A stretch of DNA of 64,000 nucleotides from Inia geoffrensis (Eukaryota; Chordata; Mammalia; Artiodactyla; Iniidae): NCBI GenBank assembly GCA_036417435.1, contig CM070903.1, positions 88,061,001 to 88,125,000 on the forward strand. Direction: 5' to 3'. The position numbers and the translations under genes were made by a program. Positions 9,706 to 22,033 of this stretch are shown in pieces. Below the pieces are notes generated by a model, which worked only from the letters and a program-made list of their open reading frames with translations, was not told where the DNA came from and searched no databases. Positions within the stretch are counted from its first letter, which is position 1, and each line of letters starts with the position of its first letter.

Positions 9706-11239
9706 AGGGTTAATGTGGGCTCATCAAGGGAAAACTGTTACTTGACAAAATGCAACCTAAGGCTTACAGCTTTTTAATGCAAACTATTTGCTTAATTCTG
9801 GGGATGTTCTATTGGCAAGAATTACATGCAATAGCAAGATCACTCCCATAAATTGTTTGAGTAGACTTTATTGATTTCATTCTCTAAAAATCTGACAGCA
9901 GGACAATGTCATCTTCCCATTTTACAGATAACACCGGCAGCAATTTTTAAATTAGCATTGAGCATATCCATTCAGGATTCATTACACTGGAAAACGTCCC
10001 TCCTCTATCCATTGATGAAGCTAAATTCTTCTCTAAGGAGCCCTCAGAAAAGCCTGTGCCAAGAAATGGGCCTCTAAGTACATTCAAGTTTTAAACGCTT
10101 TAAAACTTAGGGTAGATAACCTTTCCCTATTTCCAATACAGGGACTGCCATGCACTTTTCTAGACTCCTATTGGGAAAGCACATTCCTTTACATTCACTC
10201 GAGGCTGGAGATCTGAAAGAAGCAAAGATACTCTTTAACTTGGCCCAGTGCAAGGAAGCATTCACATCTGCCACCCAGACATCATCTCCCTGCACCTCTA
10301 GCCACAGAAAATAGGGATTTGGTATGAAGAGGAAGCTGGAATAAATGAGAAGAGCCTCCAAATTTTAATGACTGAATACTTTACTTCAGAACCCATAAAC
10401 AATTCCTACCATCTGGCTTCATTTTATTTTTTATCACATGGGAGGGAATCTCAGCCTACTACGTGATAAAAAAAAAAAATCAGGATCAAATTCCTCCTTT
10501 CTCCCCAGCCCCCACTTCCAGCTCTGAGCCCAGAGTTTTGCAAAGCAAATCTTTGCTCTTACTCTTACAGAGAAAGAATTTTGGCACGGAAGAAAAAGAA
10601 CTCCAAGTAAGACAAGCACAAAAGGTGTTTTGTTTCTTTCAAATCAGTGTAATTTATACAGCTGTGTATATGAGCAAAGCTGCTTCAGGAAAGCAGATCC
10701 GAGCAGGGACTTTTGGGTCTTGGCATCATGTCCCTCCGAGCTGTTCTTGAATCACTTCACCTCACTCTACCTTTAGTGTCTCCATTCAAACATTCAGAAA
10801 AAATAAAGGGAATAAAGAGAACCCTGAATAAAAAGAACTAAATTGATTAGACAATAAGTATGGTCACTCTGTGTTCTTTTCAAGAAACTGCATCACTTTA
10901 AAAAATAGCTTTTTAATAAATGAACAGTATATAAGTTATAAGTTTAATGAAAGCAAGTTGTCTCAAGTTTTATAAAGTTCAGCCCTTCGTTCATGGCTCT
11001 GACACAGATTGGAATTTTCAGGCAGAACCAACTCTTACCCACGGGTGAATTCCACACATACTTTCATACTCTAGAGGAGAAAACAAGGCAAACAGAAGTG
11101 TTGAGTCTGTTGAATGAGTGAATGAGTAGGTCAAAAATGTCCTCTCATCATTATTGCTTGTGTTCAAATTGAATAACGTTTTGGCAATACAATTTTAATT
11201 TACGGGCCAAAGATTTCTGTTACGGTGACTCTTCTCTTT
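9706..11239. other. Long stretch without a recognised feature
   Basis: No repeat, coding signature or RNA gene recognised. The short open frames here show no domain and no codon-like periodicity that I can defend. It is the longest apparently unique block in the window. Confidence 0.5.
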
Positions 11240-11254
11240 AAGTTATCAATCTGG

Positions 11255-11455
11255 GGGCTTCCCTGGTGGTGCAGTGGTTGAGAGTCCGACTGCCAATGCA
11301 GGGGTCACGGGTTCGTGCCCGTGTCTGGGAGGATCCCACATACCGCGGAGCGGCTGGGCCTGTGAGCCATGGCTGCTGAGCCTGCGCGTCCGGAGCCTGT
11401 GCTACGCAACGGGAGGCCCCAGCAGTGAGAGGCCCACGTACTGGAAAAAAAAAAA
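11255..11455 (+). mobile_element. CHR-2 type SINE, copy 5
   Basis: Complete element with A tail. Target-site duplication AAGTTATCAATCTG (11240-11253) and AAGTTATCAATGTG (11456-11469) has one mismatch. It forms an inverted pair with the SINE at 11828-12037. Confidence 0.94.
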
Positions 11456-11589
11456 AAGTTATCAATGTGTCTTTTTATTGCTTCACAATCAATTCAGTCA
11501 TGTGTAAAGGAGGTAGCCTTATTGATTCCCCAACGTTCTATCTATGCCTTAACCTCATAAAGAGGGTCTACCTGGTATGGTGATATGAA

Positions 11590-12065
11590 AAATAACTAAC
11601 ACTCATTGGGTGCTATGTATGGGACAGGCAGAGAGTAAAAAAACTCTGCATGTATTAACTCATTTAATCCCCACAATAAGCCTGACTAAACGATGATGCT
11701 GATGGTGATAATTTTATACATGAGGGATCTGAACTTCAGAAATGTTAAGTAAGTGGAGTTTACACAGACAGCAATTGTCAGTGTCTAAGTTTGCAAGCCC
11801 GCATCTGCTTTTAGAAACTGTGCTCTTTTTTTTTTTTTTTTTTTTGCGGTACGCGGGCCTCTCACTGCTGTGGCCTCTTCCGTTGCAGAGCACAGGCTCC
11901 AGACGCGCAGGCTCAGTGGCCATGGCTCACGGGCTCAGCCGCTCCGCGGCATGTGGGATCTTCCCGGACCAGGGCACAAACCCGCGTCCCCTGCATCGGC
12001 AGACGGACTCTCAACCACTGCGCCACCAGGGAAGCCCGAAACTGTGCTCTTATGTATGATATATT
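11590..12065 (+). mobile_element. MIR SINE split by a CHR-2 insertion
   Basis: ATTAACTCATTTAATCCCCA, TTTATACATGAGGGATCTGA and AACTTCAGAAATGTTAAGTA match MIR. The usual terminal text (CCATGCTCTTAACCACTATG-like) is represented by GAAACTGTGCTCTTATGTAT. It is cut at 11827 and continues at 12038 because of the CHR-2 copy between. Confidence 0.8.
11828..12037 (-). mobile_element. CHR-2 type SINE, copy 6, with perfect 14 bp duplication
   Basis: The T-rich end (A tail on -) comes first, then TGCGGTACGCGGGCCTCTCA through to GGGAAGCCC. GAAACTGTGCTCTT at 11814-11827 is repeated exactly at 12038-12051. It is inserted into a MIR. Confidence 0.96.
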
Positions 12066-12240
12066 GTATTAGAAAGAGCACAGGCTTTGGATATATACAG
12101 ACCCTAGGGCCAAATCACAGATTAGTCATTTACTAGCTGTGTGACATCAGGAAAATTGCTTCACCATTCTGAAGCTCAAATTCCTCAACTGTAAACAGCT
12201 ATAGCAACAAGACTATCTCATAGGAATATAGGGAACTTTA
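12066..12240 (+). mobile_element. MIR SINE
   Basis: AGAAAGAGCACAGGCTTTGG, TTTACTAGCTGTGTGACATC, CCTCAACTGTAAACAGC and CTATCTCATAGGAATATAGG are the 5' and core parts of MIR in order. It directly follows another MIR. Confidence 0.85.
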
Positions 12241-13335
12241 GAAACAGACCCTGACTCCAGAGGGGTTCTAAATACATTGAACTTTTGTTTTAGTTATTAT
12301 TAATAATATTTAAAAGTCCAATAATAGTAAAGGCTCCACTCCATTTCAGTACTTGCTGACAATCTGGAGAATATGATTCTAAGACTTTCCTCTCAGGTCT
12401 GCCATTTAAAAGCCAGTGATTTTTTTTTTAGTTTAAATATTCTAATTTCAAAATGCTGACGCTCTCCTCTCCTAAGGCACAGTTAAGGAGCCCCAGAGAA
12501 AAGCTGGTAACGCTGAGGACAGTGCCTTGTAAACGATGTGTCTCTGTAGCTATGGGGCAGTGACAGTGGGGGAGGCGTCACTCCAAGGGAGCCAGCTGCT
12601 CAGTGTAAAAGCCAGTGAATTTTTGAAGAAACTTTGGATGATAAGTAGGTCAAATTACCTTTCTACCTTTTCAAAAGAAAAAAAAATTCCATCAAGTGCA
12701 TTCCCAGTTTTATCCCTAAGGGCTAAAATAAAAGCTGTTCTATCAGCAGAGATTGTATTATTCTAGAATATTTTCTCCTAGAACTTTGAGGACTGCACTA
12801 TTCTCTTAGAATCCACTTCCCATCCCTTTTGAGATCAGGAAGGCAATAGCATAGTATCAGCCACCACAGGAGAGCAGAAATAATTTTCATATCCTTGATG
12901 TACATGAAAATTAATTTTAATTATTCCCCAACATGTCAAAGGCACTCATCAAGTTAGGCTGGTTTATACTGAGCAAAAACTGTGAATAAGATTTAATATG
13001 GAAATACTTGTTTCTGCAAATCTTCCTGAACTCTGAGGAAGAATTACTATTTGTGGCAATACATACTGGAAACCTAATATGCTGACTAAGAAATGCCATT
13101 TGAGGTGGAAAAGCTGTGAAATTCACGGCATGTACTAATTTCACCACATAGTAAATCTTGCACTGAAAAGTTATGGACTATAAAGCTTTGTCCCTAGGAA
13201 CCAGCCCACAGAAAGTTATGACTGCATTAAAGGAGGCAGTAGGGATTTATAGAATATCAACATTATCAAATTTGATAGAATCCTTTCAGAATGAAAAAAA
13301 TTGTTGACAGGCAAAAACATCGTCATCGTGGATGT
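12241..13335. other. Stretch without a recognised feature
   Basis: No named repeat and no credible coding frame. A short open frame at 12536-12766 has no recognisable domain. Confidence 0.5.
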
Positions 13336-13358
13336 CTGGGCTGTTTCGTAAGGAGCAC

Positions 13359-13574
13359 TTTTTTTTTTTTTTTTTTTTTTTTTGCGTTATGCGGGCTTCT
13401 CACTGTTGTGGCCTCTCCCGTTGCGGAGCACAGGCTCCGGACGCGCAGGCTCAGCGGCCATGGCTCACGGGCCCAGCCGCTCCACGGCATGTGGAATCTT
13501 TCTGGACCGGGGCACGAACCCGTGTCCCCTGCATTGGCAGGCAGACTCTCAACCACTGCGCCACAGGGAAGCCC
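13359..13574 (-). mobile_element. CHR-2 type SINE, copy 7
   Basis: A T run of about 24 then TGCGTTATGCGGGCTTCTCA to CAGGGAAGCCC, one base shorter than usual near the 5' end. TGGGCTGTTTCG upstream and TGGGCTATTTTG downstream may be a decayed duplication. It lies only about 45 bp before the start of the L1 at 13618. Confidence 0.93.
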
Positions 13575-13617
13575 TGGGCTATTTTGACAATGCTACATAA
13601 ATTACCAGACGAATCAG

Positions 13618-15673
13618 ACCTTCAAGATGGCGGAGTATTAAGAAGTGGAGATTGCCTTTCTCCCCACAAATACATCAAAAATACATCTATATGTGGGACA
13701 ACTCCTACAGAACACCTACTGAACGCTGGCAGAAGACCTCAGACTTCCCAAAAGGCAAGGAACTCCCCACGTACCTGGTTAGGGCAAAAGAAAAAAGGAA
13801 AAACAGAGACAAAAGAATAGGGACGGGACACACACCTCTGGGAACGAGCTGTGAAGGAAGAAAAGTTTCCACACACTAGGAAGCCCCTTCACTGATGGAG
13901 ACACGGCGGGGGTGGGGGGGAAGCTTTGGAGCCACTGAGGAGAGCACAGCAACAGGGGTGCAGACGGCAAAGTGGAGAGATTCCCTCACAGAGGATAGGT
14001 GCCAACCAGCACTCACCAGCCCGAGGCTTGTCTGCTCACCCGCAGGGACGCACGGGGTTTGGGAGCTGAGGCTTGGGCTTCAGTCGGATCCCAGGGAGAG
14101 GACTGCGGTTGGCTGCGTGAACACAGCCTGAAGGGGGCTAATGTGCCACAGCTAGCTGGGAGGGAGTCCGGGAAAATGTTTGGACCTGCCTAAGAGGCAA
14201 GAGACCATTGTTTCGGGGTGCATGAGGAGAGGGGGTTCAGAGCACAGCCTAAACAAGCTCCAGAGACGGGCGTGAGCCGCGGCTATCAGCGTGGACCCCA
14301 GAGACGGGCATGAGACGCTAAGGCTGCTGCTGCAGCCACCAAGAAGCCTGTGTGCAAGCACAGGTCACTATCCATACTGCCCCTCCCGGGAGCCTGTGCA
14401 GCCCGCCACTGCCAGGGTCCTGTGATCCAGGGACAACTTCCCCAGGAGAACACACGGCGCACCTCAGGCTGCTACAATGTCACACGGGCCTCTGCCGCCG
14501 CAGGCTCTCAGCGCATTCTGTACCCATCCCTCCCCCGGCCTGAGTGATCCAGAGCCCCCTAATCAGCTGCAATTTTAACCCTGTCCTGTCTGAGCAAAGA
14601 ATAGGCGCCCTCAGGTGACCTACATGCAGAGGTAGGTCCAAATCCAAAGCTGAACCCCACGAGCTGTACAAAGAAGAGAAAGGGAAATTTCTCCCAGCAG
14701 CCTCAGGAGGAGCAGATTAAATCTCCACAATCACCTTCACGTACCCTGCATCTGTGGAATACCTGAATAGACAACGAATCATCCCAAAATTCAGGCAGTG
14801 GACACTGGGAGTAACCATAGACATGGGGTTTGCTTTCTGCATCTAATTTGTTTCTGGTTTTATGTTTATCTTAGTTTAGTATTTAGAGTTTATTATCATT
14901 AGTAGATTTGTTTATTGATTTGATTGCTCTCTTCCTTTTTTTTTTTATGTATACATATTTTTTTTTTCCTTTTTCTCTTTTTCAGAGTGTGTATGTGTAT
15001 GCTTCTTTGTGCGACATTGTCTGTATAGCTTTGCTATTACACTTTGTCCTAGGGTTCTGCCTGACCATTTTTTATTTGTTTGTTTATTTTTAAGTTTTAA
15101 AATTTTTTAATAATTTGTTTAGTCTTATTTTAATAACTTTAATTTACTTATTTATTTTTAAATTATTTTTCTTCTGAGCAATGTGGTTGATAGGGCCTTA
15201 GTGCTCTGGCCATGTGTCAGGCCTGTGCCAATGTGGTGGGAGAGCTGAGTTCAGGACAATGGACCACCAGAGACCTCCCGGCTCCACATAATATCAAATG
15301 GCGAAAGCTCTCCCAGAGATCTCCATCTCAATGCTAAGACCCAGCTCCACTCAAAGACCAGCAAATTACAGTGCTGGACACCCTATGCCAAACAACTAGC
15401 AAGATAGGAACACAACCCCACCCATCAGCAGAGGGGCTGCCTAAAATCATAAGGTCACAGGAACCCCAAAACACACCACCGGATGCGGTCCTGCCCACCA
15501 GACGTACAGGATCCAATCTCATCCTCCAGAGAACAGGCACCAGTCCCCTCCACCAGGAAGCCTGCACAACCCACTGAACCAACCTTACCCACTGGGGAAG
15601 ACACCAAAAACAACAGGAGCTGCAAACCTGAAGCTTGCAAAAAGGAGACCCCAAACACAGTAAGTTGAGCAAA
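13618..15673 (+). promoter_or_regulatory. L1 5' UTR with YY1-type motif at 13623-13633
   Basis: CAAGATGGCGG at 13623-13633 matches the YY1 site known near +10 of primate L1 5' UTRs, where it positions transcription initiation. Downstream is GC-richer sequence (13900-14550) and then an AT-rich segment (14860-15180). This is the internal pol II promoter region of the element. Several short frames here are by-products of base composition. Current activity is unknown. Confidence 0.75.
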
Positions 15674-16765
15674 ATGAGAAGACAGAGAAACACACAGCAG
15701 ATGAAGCAGTAACGTAAAGTCCATCAGACCAAACAAATGAAGAATAATATGCAGTCTAACTGAAAAAGAATTCAGAAAAATGATAGGAAAGATTAATCAA
15801 AATCTTGGAAACAGAATGTGGAAAATACAAGAAGCATTTAACAAGGACCTAGAACTAAACAGGAAACAAACAATGATGAACAACACAATAAATGAAACTA
15901 AAAATTCTCTAGAAGGAATCAATAACAGAATAACTGAGGCAGAAGAAAGGAAAAGTGACCTGGAAGATAAAATAGTGGAAATAACTACCGCAGAGCAGAA
16001 TAAAGAAAAAAGAATGAAAAAAATGGAGGACAGTGTCAGACACCTCTGGGACAACATTAAACGCACCAACATTCGAATTTTAGGGGTCCCAAAGAAGAAT
16101 AGAAAAAGAAAGGGACTGAGAAAATGTTTGAAGAGATTATAGTTGAAAACTTCCCTAATATGGGAAAGGAAACAATCAAGTCCAGGAAGCATAGAGAGTC
16201 CCATACAGGATAAATCCAAGGAGAAACACTCCAAGACACATATTAATCAAACTATCAAAAATTAAATACAGGGCTTCCCTGGTGGCGCAGTGGTTGAGAG
16301 TCCGCCTGCCGATGCAGGGGATGCGGGTTCATGCCCCGGTCCGGGAAGATCCCACATGCCGCGGAGCAGCTGGGCCCATGAGCCATGGCTGCTGAGCCTG
16401 CGCGTCCAGAGCCTGTGCTCCACAATGGGAGAGGCCACAACAGTGAGAGGCCCACGTACCGCAAAAAAAAAAATTATATACAAAGAAAAAGTATTAAAAG
16501 CAGCAAGGGAAAAGCAGCAAATAACAAGGGAATCCCCATAAGGGTAACAGCTGATCTTTCAACAGAAACTCTGCAAGCCAGAAGGAAGTGGCAGGACATA
16601 TTAAAGTGATGAAAGGGGAAAACTTACAATCAAGCTTACTCTACCCAGCAAGGATCTCATTCAGATTCGATGGAGAAATTTAAAAATTTGCTTGCTTTAC
16701 AGACAAGCAAAAGCTAAGAGAATTCAGCACCACCAAACCAGCTTTACAACAAAGAACTTCTCTAG
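15674..16765 (+). pseudogene. L1 ORF1 relic, frameshifted and SINE-interrupted
   Basis: ORF1 normally encodes the RNA-binding, trimeric ORF1p. The start is chosen at ATG 15674, giving MRRQRNTQQMKQ before an early stop. This corresponds to the start of the other copy at 50258. The frame 15780-16142 keeps a coiled-coil-like part (ITEAEERKSDLEDKI) and the beginning of the RRM region (LWDNIKRTNIRILGVP). It then shifts near 16100. The CHR-2 SINE at 16271-16475 interrupts it. The C-terminal part is recognisable up to TAG at 16763-16765. It cannot make a full protein. Confidence 0.88.
16271..16475 (+). mobile_element. CHR-2 type SINE, copy 8, inside L1 ORF1
   Basis: Complete element with a short A tail. 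AAAATTAAATACAG before it and AAAATTATATACAA after it form an imperfect duplication. The L1 sequence continues on both sides, so the SINE arrived after the L1. Confidence 0.94.
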
Positions 16766-16823
16766 GCAGTAAACACAAGAGAAGTAAAAGACCTACAATA
16801 ACAAACCCAAAACACTTAGGAAA

Positions 16824-19800
16824 ATGGAAATAGGGGCATACATATCGATAACTACCTTAAAGGTAAATGGATTAAATGCTCCAACCAAAAGACATAGAAT
16901 AGCTGAATGGATACAAAAACAAGACCAGTATATATGCTGCCTACAAGAGACCCACTTCAGACCTAGGGACACATACAGACTGAAAGTGAGGTGGTAGAAA
17001 AAGATATTCCATGCAAATGGAAATCAAAAGAAAGCTGGAGTAGCAATTCTCATATCAGACAAAATAGACTTTAAAATAAAGACTATTACAAGAGACAAAG
17101 AAGAACACTACATAATGATCAAGGGATCAATCCAAGAAGAAGATAACACTTGTAAATATTTATGCACCCAACAAAGGAGCACCTCAATACATAAGGCAAA
17201 TGCTTACAGCCATAAAAGGGGAAATTGACAAAGACACAATCATAGTAGGGGACTTTAACACCCCACTTTCACCAATGGACCGATAATCCAAAGTGAAAGT
17301 AAGGAAACACAGGCTTTAAATGATACATTAAACAAGATGCACTTAATATTTATAGGACATTCCATCCAAAAACAACAGAATACACTTTCTTCTCAAGTGT
17401 TCATGGAACATTCTCCAGGAAGGATCATATCATGGGTCACAAATCAAGCCTCGGTAAATATAAGAAAATTGAAATCGTATCAAGTATCTTTTCCGACCAC
17501 AACACTATTAGACTAGGTATCAATTACAGGAAAAAAATCTATAAAAAATACAAACATATGGAGGCTAAACAATATGCAACTCAATAACCAAGAGATCACT
17601 GAAGAAATCAAAGTGGAAATCAAAAAATACCTAGAAACAAATGACAATGAAAACACGATGACCAAAACTTATGGGATGCAGCAAACGCAGTTCTAAGAGG
17701 GAAGTTTATAGCAATATAATCCTACCACAAGAAAGAAGAAACATCTCAAATAAACAACCTAACTTTACACCTAAGTCAATTAGAGAAAGAAGATCAAAGA
17801 AACCCCAAAGTTAGCAGAAGGAAAGAAATCATAAATATCAGATCAGAAATAAATGAAAAAGAAACGAAGGAGATGAGAGCAAAGATGAATAAAACTAAAA
17901 ACTTGTTCTTTGAAAAGATAAACAAAACTGATAAACCATTAGCCAGACTCATCAAGAAAAGAAGGGAAGAGATTAACTCAATAGAATTAGAAATTAAAAA
18001 GGAGAAGTAACAACTGACACTGCAGAAATACAGAGGATCATGAGAGATTACTACCAGCAACTATATGCCAATAAAATGGACAACCTGGAAGAGATGGACA
18101 AATTCTTAGTAAAGCACAATGCTTCCGAAACTGAACCAGGAAGAAATAGAATATATAAACAGACTAATCACAAGCACTGAAATTGGAATTGTGATTAAAA
18201 CTCTTCCAACAAACAAAAGTCCAGGACCAGATGGCTTCACAGGCGAATTCTATCAAACATTTAGAGAAGAGCTAACACCTATCCTTATCAAACTCTTCCA
18301 AAATATAGTAGGGAGGAACACTCCCAAACTCAAATATAGCAGAGGGAGAAACATTCCCAAACTCATTCTATGAAGCCACCATCACCCTGATACCAAAACC
18401 AGAAAAAGATGTCACAGAGAAAGAAAACTACATGCCAACATCACTGATGAACATAGATGCACAAATCCTCAGCAGAATACTAGCAAACTGAATCTAGCAA
18501 ACATTAAAAGGATCATACACCATGATCAAGTGGGGTTTATCCCAAGAATGCAAGGATTCTTTAATATATGCAAATCAATCACTGTGATAAACCATATTAA
18601 TAAACTGAAGGAGAAAAAACATATGATCATCTCAATCGATGCAGAAAAAGCTTTTGACAAAATGCAACACCCATTGATGATAAAAACCCTCCAGAAAGTA
18701 GGCATAGAGGGAACTTACCTCTACATAATAAAGGCCATATATGACAAACCCACAGCTAACATTGTTCTCAATGGTGAAAAACTGAAACCATTTCCTCTAA
18801 GATCAGGAACAAGAGAAAGTTGTCCACTCTCACCATTATTATTCAACATAGTTTTGGAAGTTTTAGCCACAGCAATCAAAGAAGAAAAAGAAATAAAAGA
18901 ATGCAAATGGGAAAAGAAGTAAAACTGTCATTGTTTGCAGATGACATGATACTATACATAGAGAATCCTAAACATGCTACCAGAAAACTAGTAGAGCTAA
19001 TCAATGAATTTGGTAAAGTAGCAGGATACAAAATTAATGCACAGAAATCTCTTGCATTCCTATACACTAATGATGAAAAATCTGAAAAAGAAATTAAGGA
19101 GATACTCCCATTTACCATTGCAACAAAAAGAATAAAATACCTAGGAACAAACCTACCTAAGGAGACAAAAGACTTGTATTCAGAAAACTATAAGAGACTG
19201 ATGAAAGAGATTAAAGATGATACAAACTGATGGAGAGATATACCATGTTCTTGAAATGGAAGAGTTAACATTGTGAAAATGACTATAATACCCAAGGCAA
19301 TCTACAGATTCAATGCAATCTCTATCAAACTACCATAGGCATTTTTCACAGAACTAGAACAAAAAATTTCAAAATTTATATGGAAACCCAAAAGACCCCG
19401 AATAGCCAATGCAGTCTTGAGAAAGAAAAATGGAGCTGTAGGAATCAGGCCCCCAGACTTCAGACAGTACTAAAAAGGCACAGTAATCAAGACAGTATGG
19501 AATTGGCACAAAAACAGAAATATAGATCAATGGAACACATTAGAAATCCCAGAGATAAACTCACACACATATGGTCACCTTATCTTTGATAAAGGAGGCA
19601 AGAATATACAATGGAGAAAAGACAGCCTCTTCAATAAGTCGTGCTGGGAAAACTGGACAGCTACATGTAAAAGAATGAAATTACAACACTCCCTAACACC
19701 ATACACAAAAATAATCTCAAAATGATTTAAAGACCTAAATGTAAAGCCAGACGCTATAAAACTCTTAGAGGAAAACATAAGAAGAACACTCTGTGACATA

Positions 19801-20659
19801 AATCACAGCAGATCCTTTGTGACCCACCTCCTAGAGAAATGGAAATAAAAACAAAAATAAATAAATGGGCCCTAATGAAACTGAAACGTTTTTGCACGGC
19901 AAAGGAAACAATAAACAACACAAAAGACAAACCTCAGAGTGGGAGAAAATATTATTAAATGAAGCAACTGACAAAGGATTAATCTCCAAAATTTACAAAC
20001 AGCTCATGCAGCTCAATATCAAAAAAGCAAGCAACCCAATCCAAAAATTGGCAGAAGACCTAAATAGACATTTCTCCAAAGAAGACATAACAGATTGCCA
20101 ATAAACACGTGAAAGGATACTCAACGTCACTAATCATTAGAGAAATGCAAATCAAAACTATAATGAGGTATCACCTCACCCCAGTCAGAATGGCCATCAT
20201 CAAGAAGTCTATAAACAATAAATGCTGGAGAGGGTGTGGAGAAAAGGGAACCCTCTTTCACTTTTGGTGGGAATGTAAATTGATACAGCCACTATGGAGA
20301 ACAGTGTGCAAGTTCCTTAAAACACTTAAAATAGAACTACCATATGGCCCAGCAATCCCAGTACTGGGCATATACCCTGAGGAAACGATAATTCAAAAAT
20401 AGTCATGTACCACAATGTTCATTACAGCTCTGTTTACAATCCCAGGACATGGAAGCAACCCAAGTGTCCATCAACAGATGAATGGATAAAGAAGATGTGG
20501 CACATATATACAATGGAATATTACTCAGCCATAAAAAGTAAGGAAATTGATTTATTTGTAGTGAGGTGGATGGACCTAGCGTCTGTCGTACAGACTGAAG
20601 TAAGTCAGAAAGAGAAACAAATACCATATGCTAACATGTATATATGGAATATAATTTAA
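16824..20659 (+). pseudogene. L1 ORF2 relic (endonuclease, reverse transcriptase, C-terminal domain)
   Basis: Start taken at ATG 16824, giving MEIGAYISITTLKVNGLNAP, which has the expected endonuclease N-terminus. LQETHFR follows and GACTTTAAC near 17250 encodes the DFN catalytic motif. A TAG interrupts at about 16995 and a small deletion shifts the frame near 17148. The reverse transcriptase part appears in pieces: [13 protein letters not shown] (18119-18373), [11 protein letters not shown] (18530-18922) and the catalytic FADDM (about 18935). The C-terminal [18 protein letters not shown] (20109-20402) lacks the histidine before WWEC. It ends YANMYIWNII at TAA 20657. It is a multiply broken pseudogene. 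Confidence 0.9.
18301..18364. repeat. About 31-33 bp tandem duplication inside L1 ORF2
   Basis: AAATATAGTAGGGAGGAACA... (18301-18331) is followed by AAATATAGCAGAGGGAGAAA... (18332-18364), both ending CCCAAACTC. The other L1 copy has a single unit here. Confidence 0.85.
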
Positions 20660-21049
20660 AAAAACAATGGTTATGAAGGACCTACGGATAGGACAGGAAT
20701 AAAGATGCAGACATAGAGAATGGACTTGAGAACACAGTAAGTGGGACAGGTAAGCTGGAACGAAGTGAGAGAGTGGCATGGACATATATACACTACCAAA
20801 AGTAAAGTTGATAGCTAGTGGGAAGCTACCGCATAGCACAGGGAGATCAGCTCAGTGCTTTATGTCCACTTAGAGGGGTGCGATACGGAGGGTGGGAGGG
20901 AGGGACAAGAGGTAGGCAATATGGGGATATATGTATATGTATAGCTGATTCACTTTGTTATAAAGCAGAAACTAACACACCATTGTAATGCAATTATACT
21001 CCAATAAAGATGTTAAAAAAATAATAATTATTTATTATGATTAACATGT

Positions 21050-21160
21050 TAATGGGTCCAATGGAAAAGGTAGACAACATTCATGAACAGATGGGGAATT
21101 TCAACAGATATGGAGACTGTAAGATAAAGTCAAATTTTTCTAGTCACTTCAACTAATGTA
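21050..21160 (+). mobile_element. Possible L1M ORF1-region fragment
   Basis: CATTCATGAACAGATGGGGA and ATTTCAACAGATATGGAGAC resemble the start of ORF1 or the preceding region of old L1s. It is short and diverged. Confidence 0.35.
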
Positions 21161-21494
21161 TGCCTAAGGATTTTACTATTTGCACTGTGCCTTGTGCTTT
21201 AGTCAGATTAATAAGCCTCACTTTGTTATTGTTTACCACACATTTGTAACTTGGTCTTAGTTTCATCTTCCATTGAGATATAAACATTATTTTATCAATA
21301 TACTTAATAATAAACACAATCTCAGTCAAAAAAAAACAAAAACAAAAAAATACCTGGGAAATCATATAACCTGGCTATAATAAATTGCTTTGAGCTTGAG
21401 TAACTTAGATGGACAAAAATCTATGCAGCTGAGGGAAGAGAAGAAGGGGATATGGGAGCAGGAGATATGCCTAGTAGTTGAGCCCACATAGATT
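21161..21494. other. Stretch without a recognised feature
   Basis: AT-rich. Contains only an A-rich tract with C interruptions at 21327-21350. Confidence 0.5.
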
Positions 21495-21660
21495 TACCTG
21501 CTGGGTGGCTTTGAATCCAATTATGAGTTCCACTGTTTGCTGGGTGTCCTTGAGTAACTGAATTACCCTTTAAAAGCCAGTTTCCTCAACTGTAAAATGA
21601 GAAAATAATATCAGCATTGTTGGATGGTCCTGAGGATTAAATGAGATAAAATATATCAGT
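21495..21660 (+). mobile_element. MIR SINE
   Basis: CTTTGAATCCAATTATGAGT, GCCAGTTTCCTCAACTGTAA, AATGAGAAAATAATATCAGC and AGGATTAAATGAGATAAAAT follow the MIR order. Confidence 0.8.
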
Positions 21661-22033
21661 TGCCCATAGGGAAGAGGTGAATGTACCGTGGCTCTCATAT
21701 TTCTTGGTGTGGCTGTTACATTGTGGGCAGAGTGAATGGAAGTTGTGAGGAAGCAGCACCTTGAGGTGATTACAGTGAGAACAAGTGTGATTCTGATGGG
21801 GCAGACAGAGCATGTCCGTGAGATGAGGATTTGACATCAACTGCAAACACATAAAATTCCAGATGCATATAGGACCAAGGAACTGGAACACACATTTCTT
21901 TGGTCTTCAAGATAAAAGTTATTAGCGGGAGTTAGAGTAGATCCTTAAATCAGCCAAATATTTTTAACTAGGAGAAGAGCTACAGTGTATTTATGCCACT
22001 CTCTAATAAATATTTGAAAAACATGGAATTTGT
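21661..22033. other. Stretch without a recognised feature
   Basis: No repeat or coding feature recognised. Confidence 0.5.

Larger units (their letters stand above)
13618..21022 (+). mobile_element. Near full-length L1, + strand, inactive
   Basis: Runs from a canonical L1 start (CCTTCAAGATGGCGGAG) through a 2 kb 5' UTR, ORF1 relic (15674-16765), ORF2 relic (16824-20659), a 3' UTR with G-rich tract (GGTGGGAGGGAGGGACAAG) and AATAAA at 21003-21008 to an A-rich end. Length is about 7.4 kb including a 205 bp SINE in ORF1. The 3' UTR matches the other young L1s here. Many stops and frameshifts make it inactive. No convincing target-site duplication was found by eye. Confidence 0.93.
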
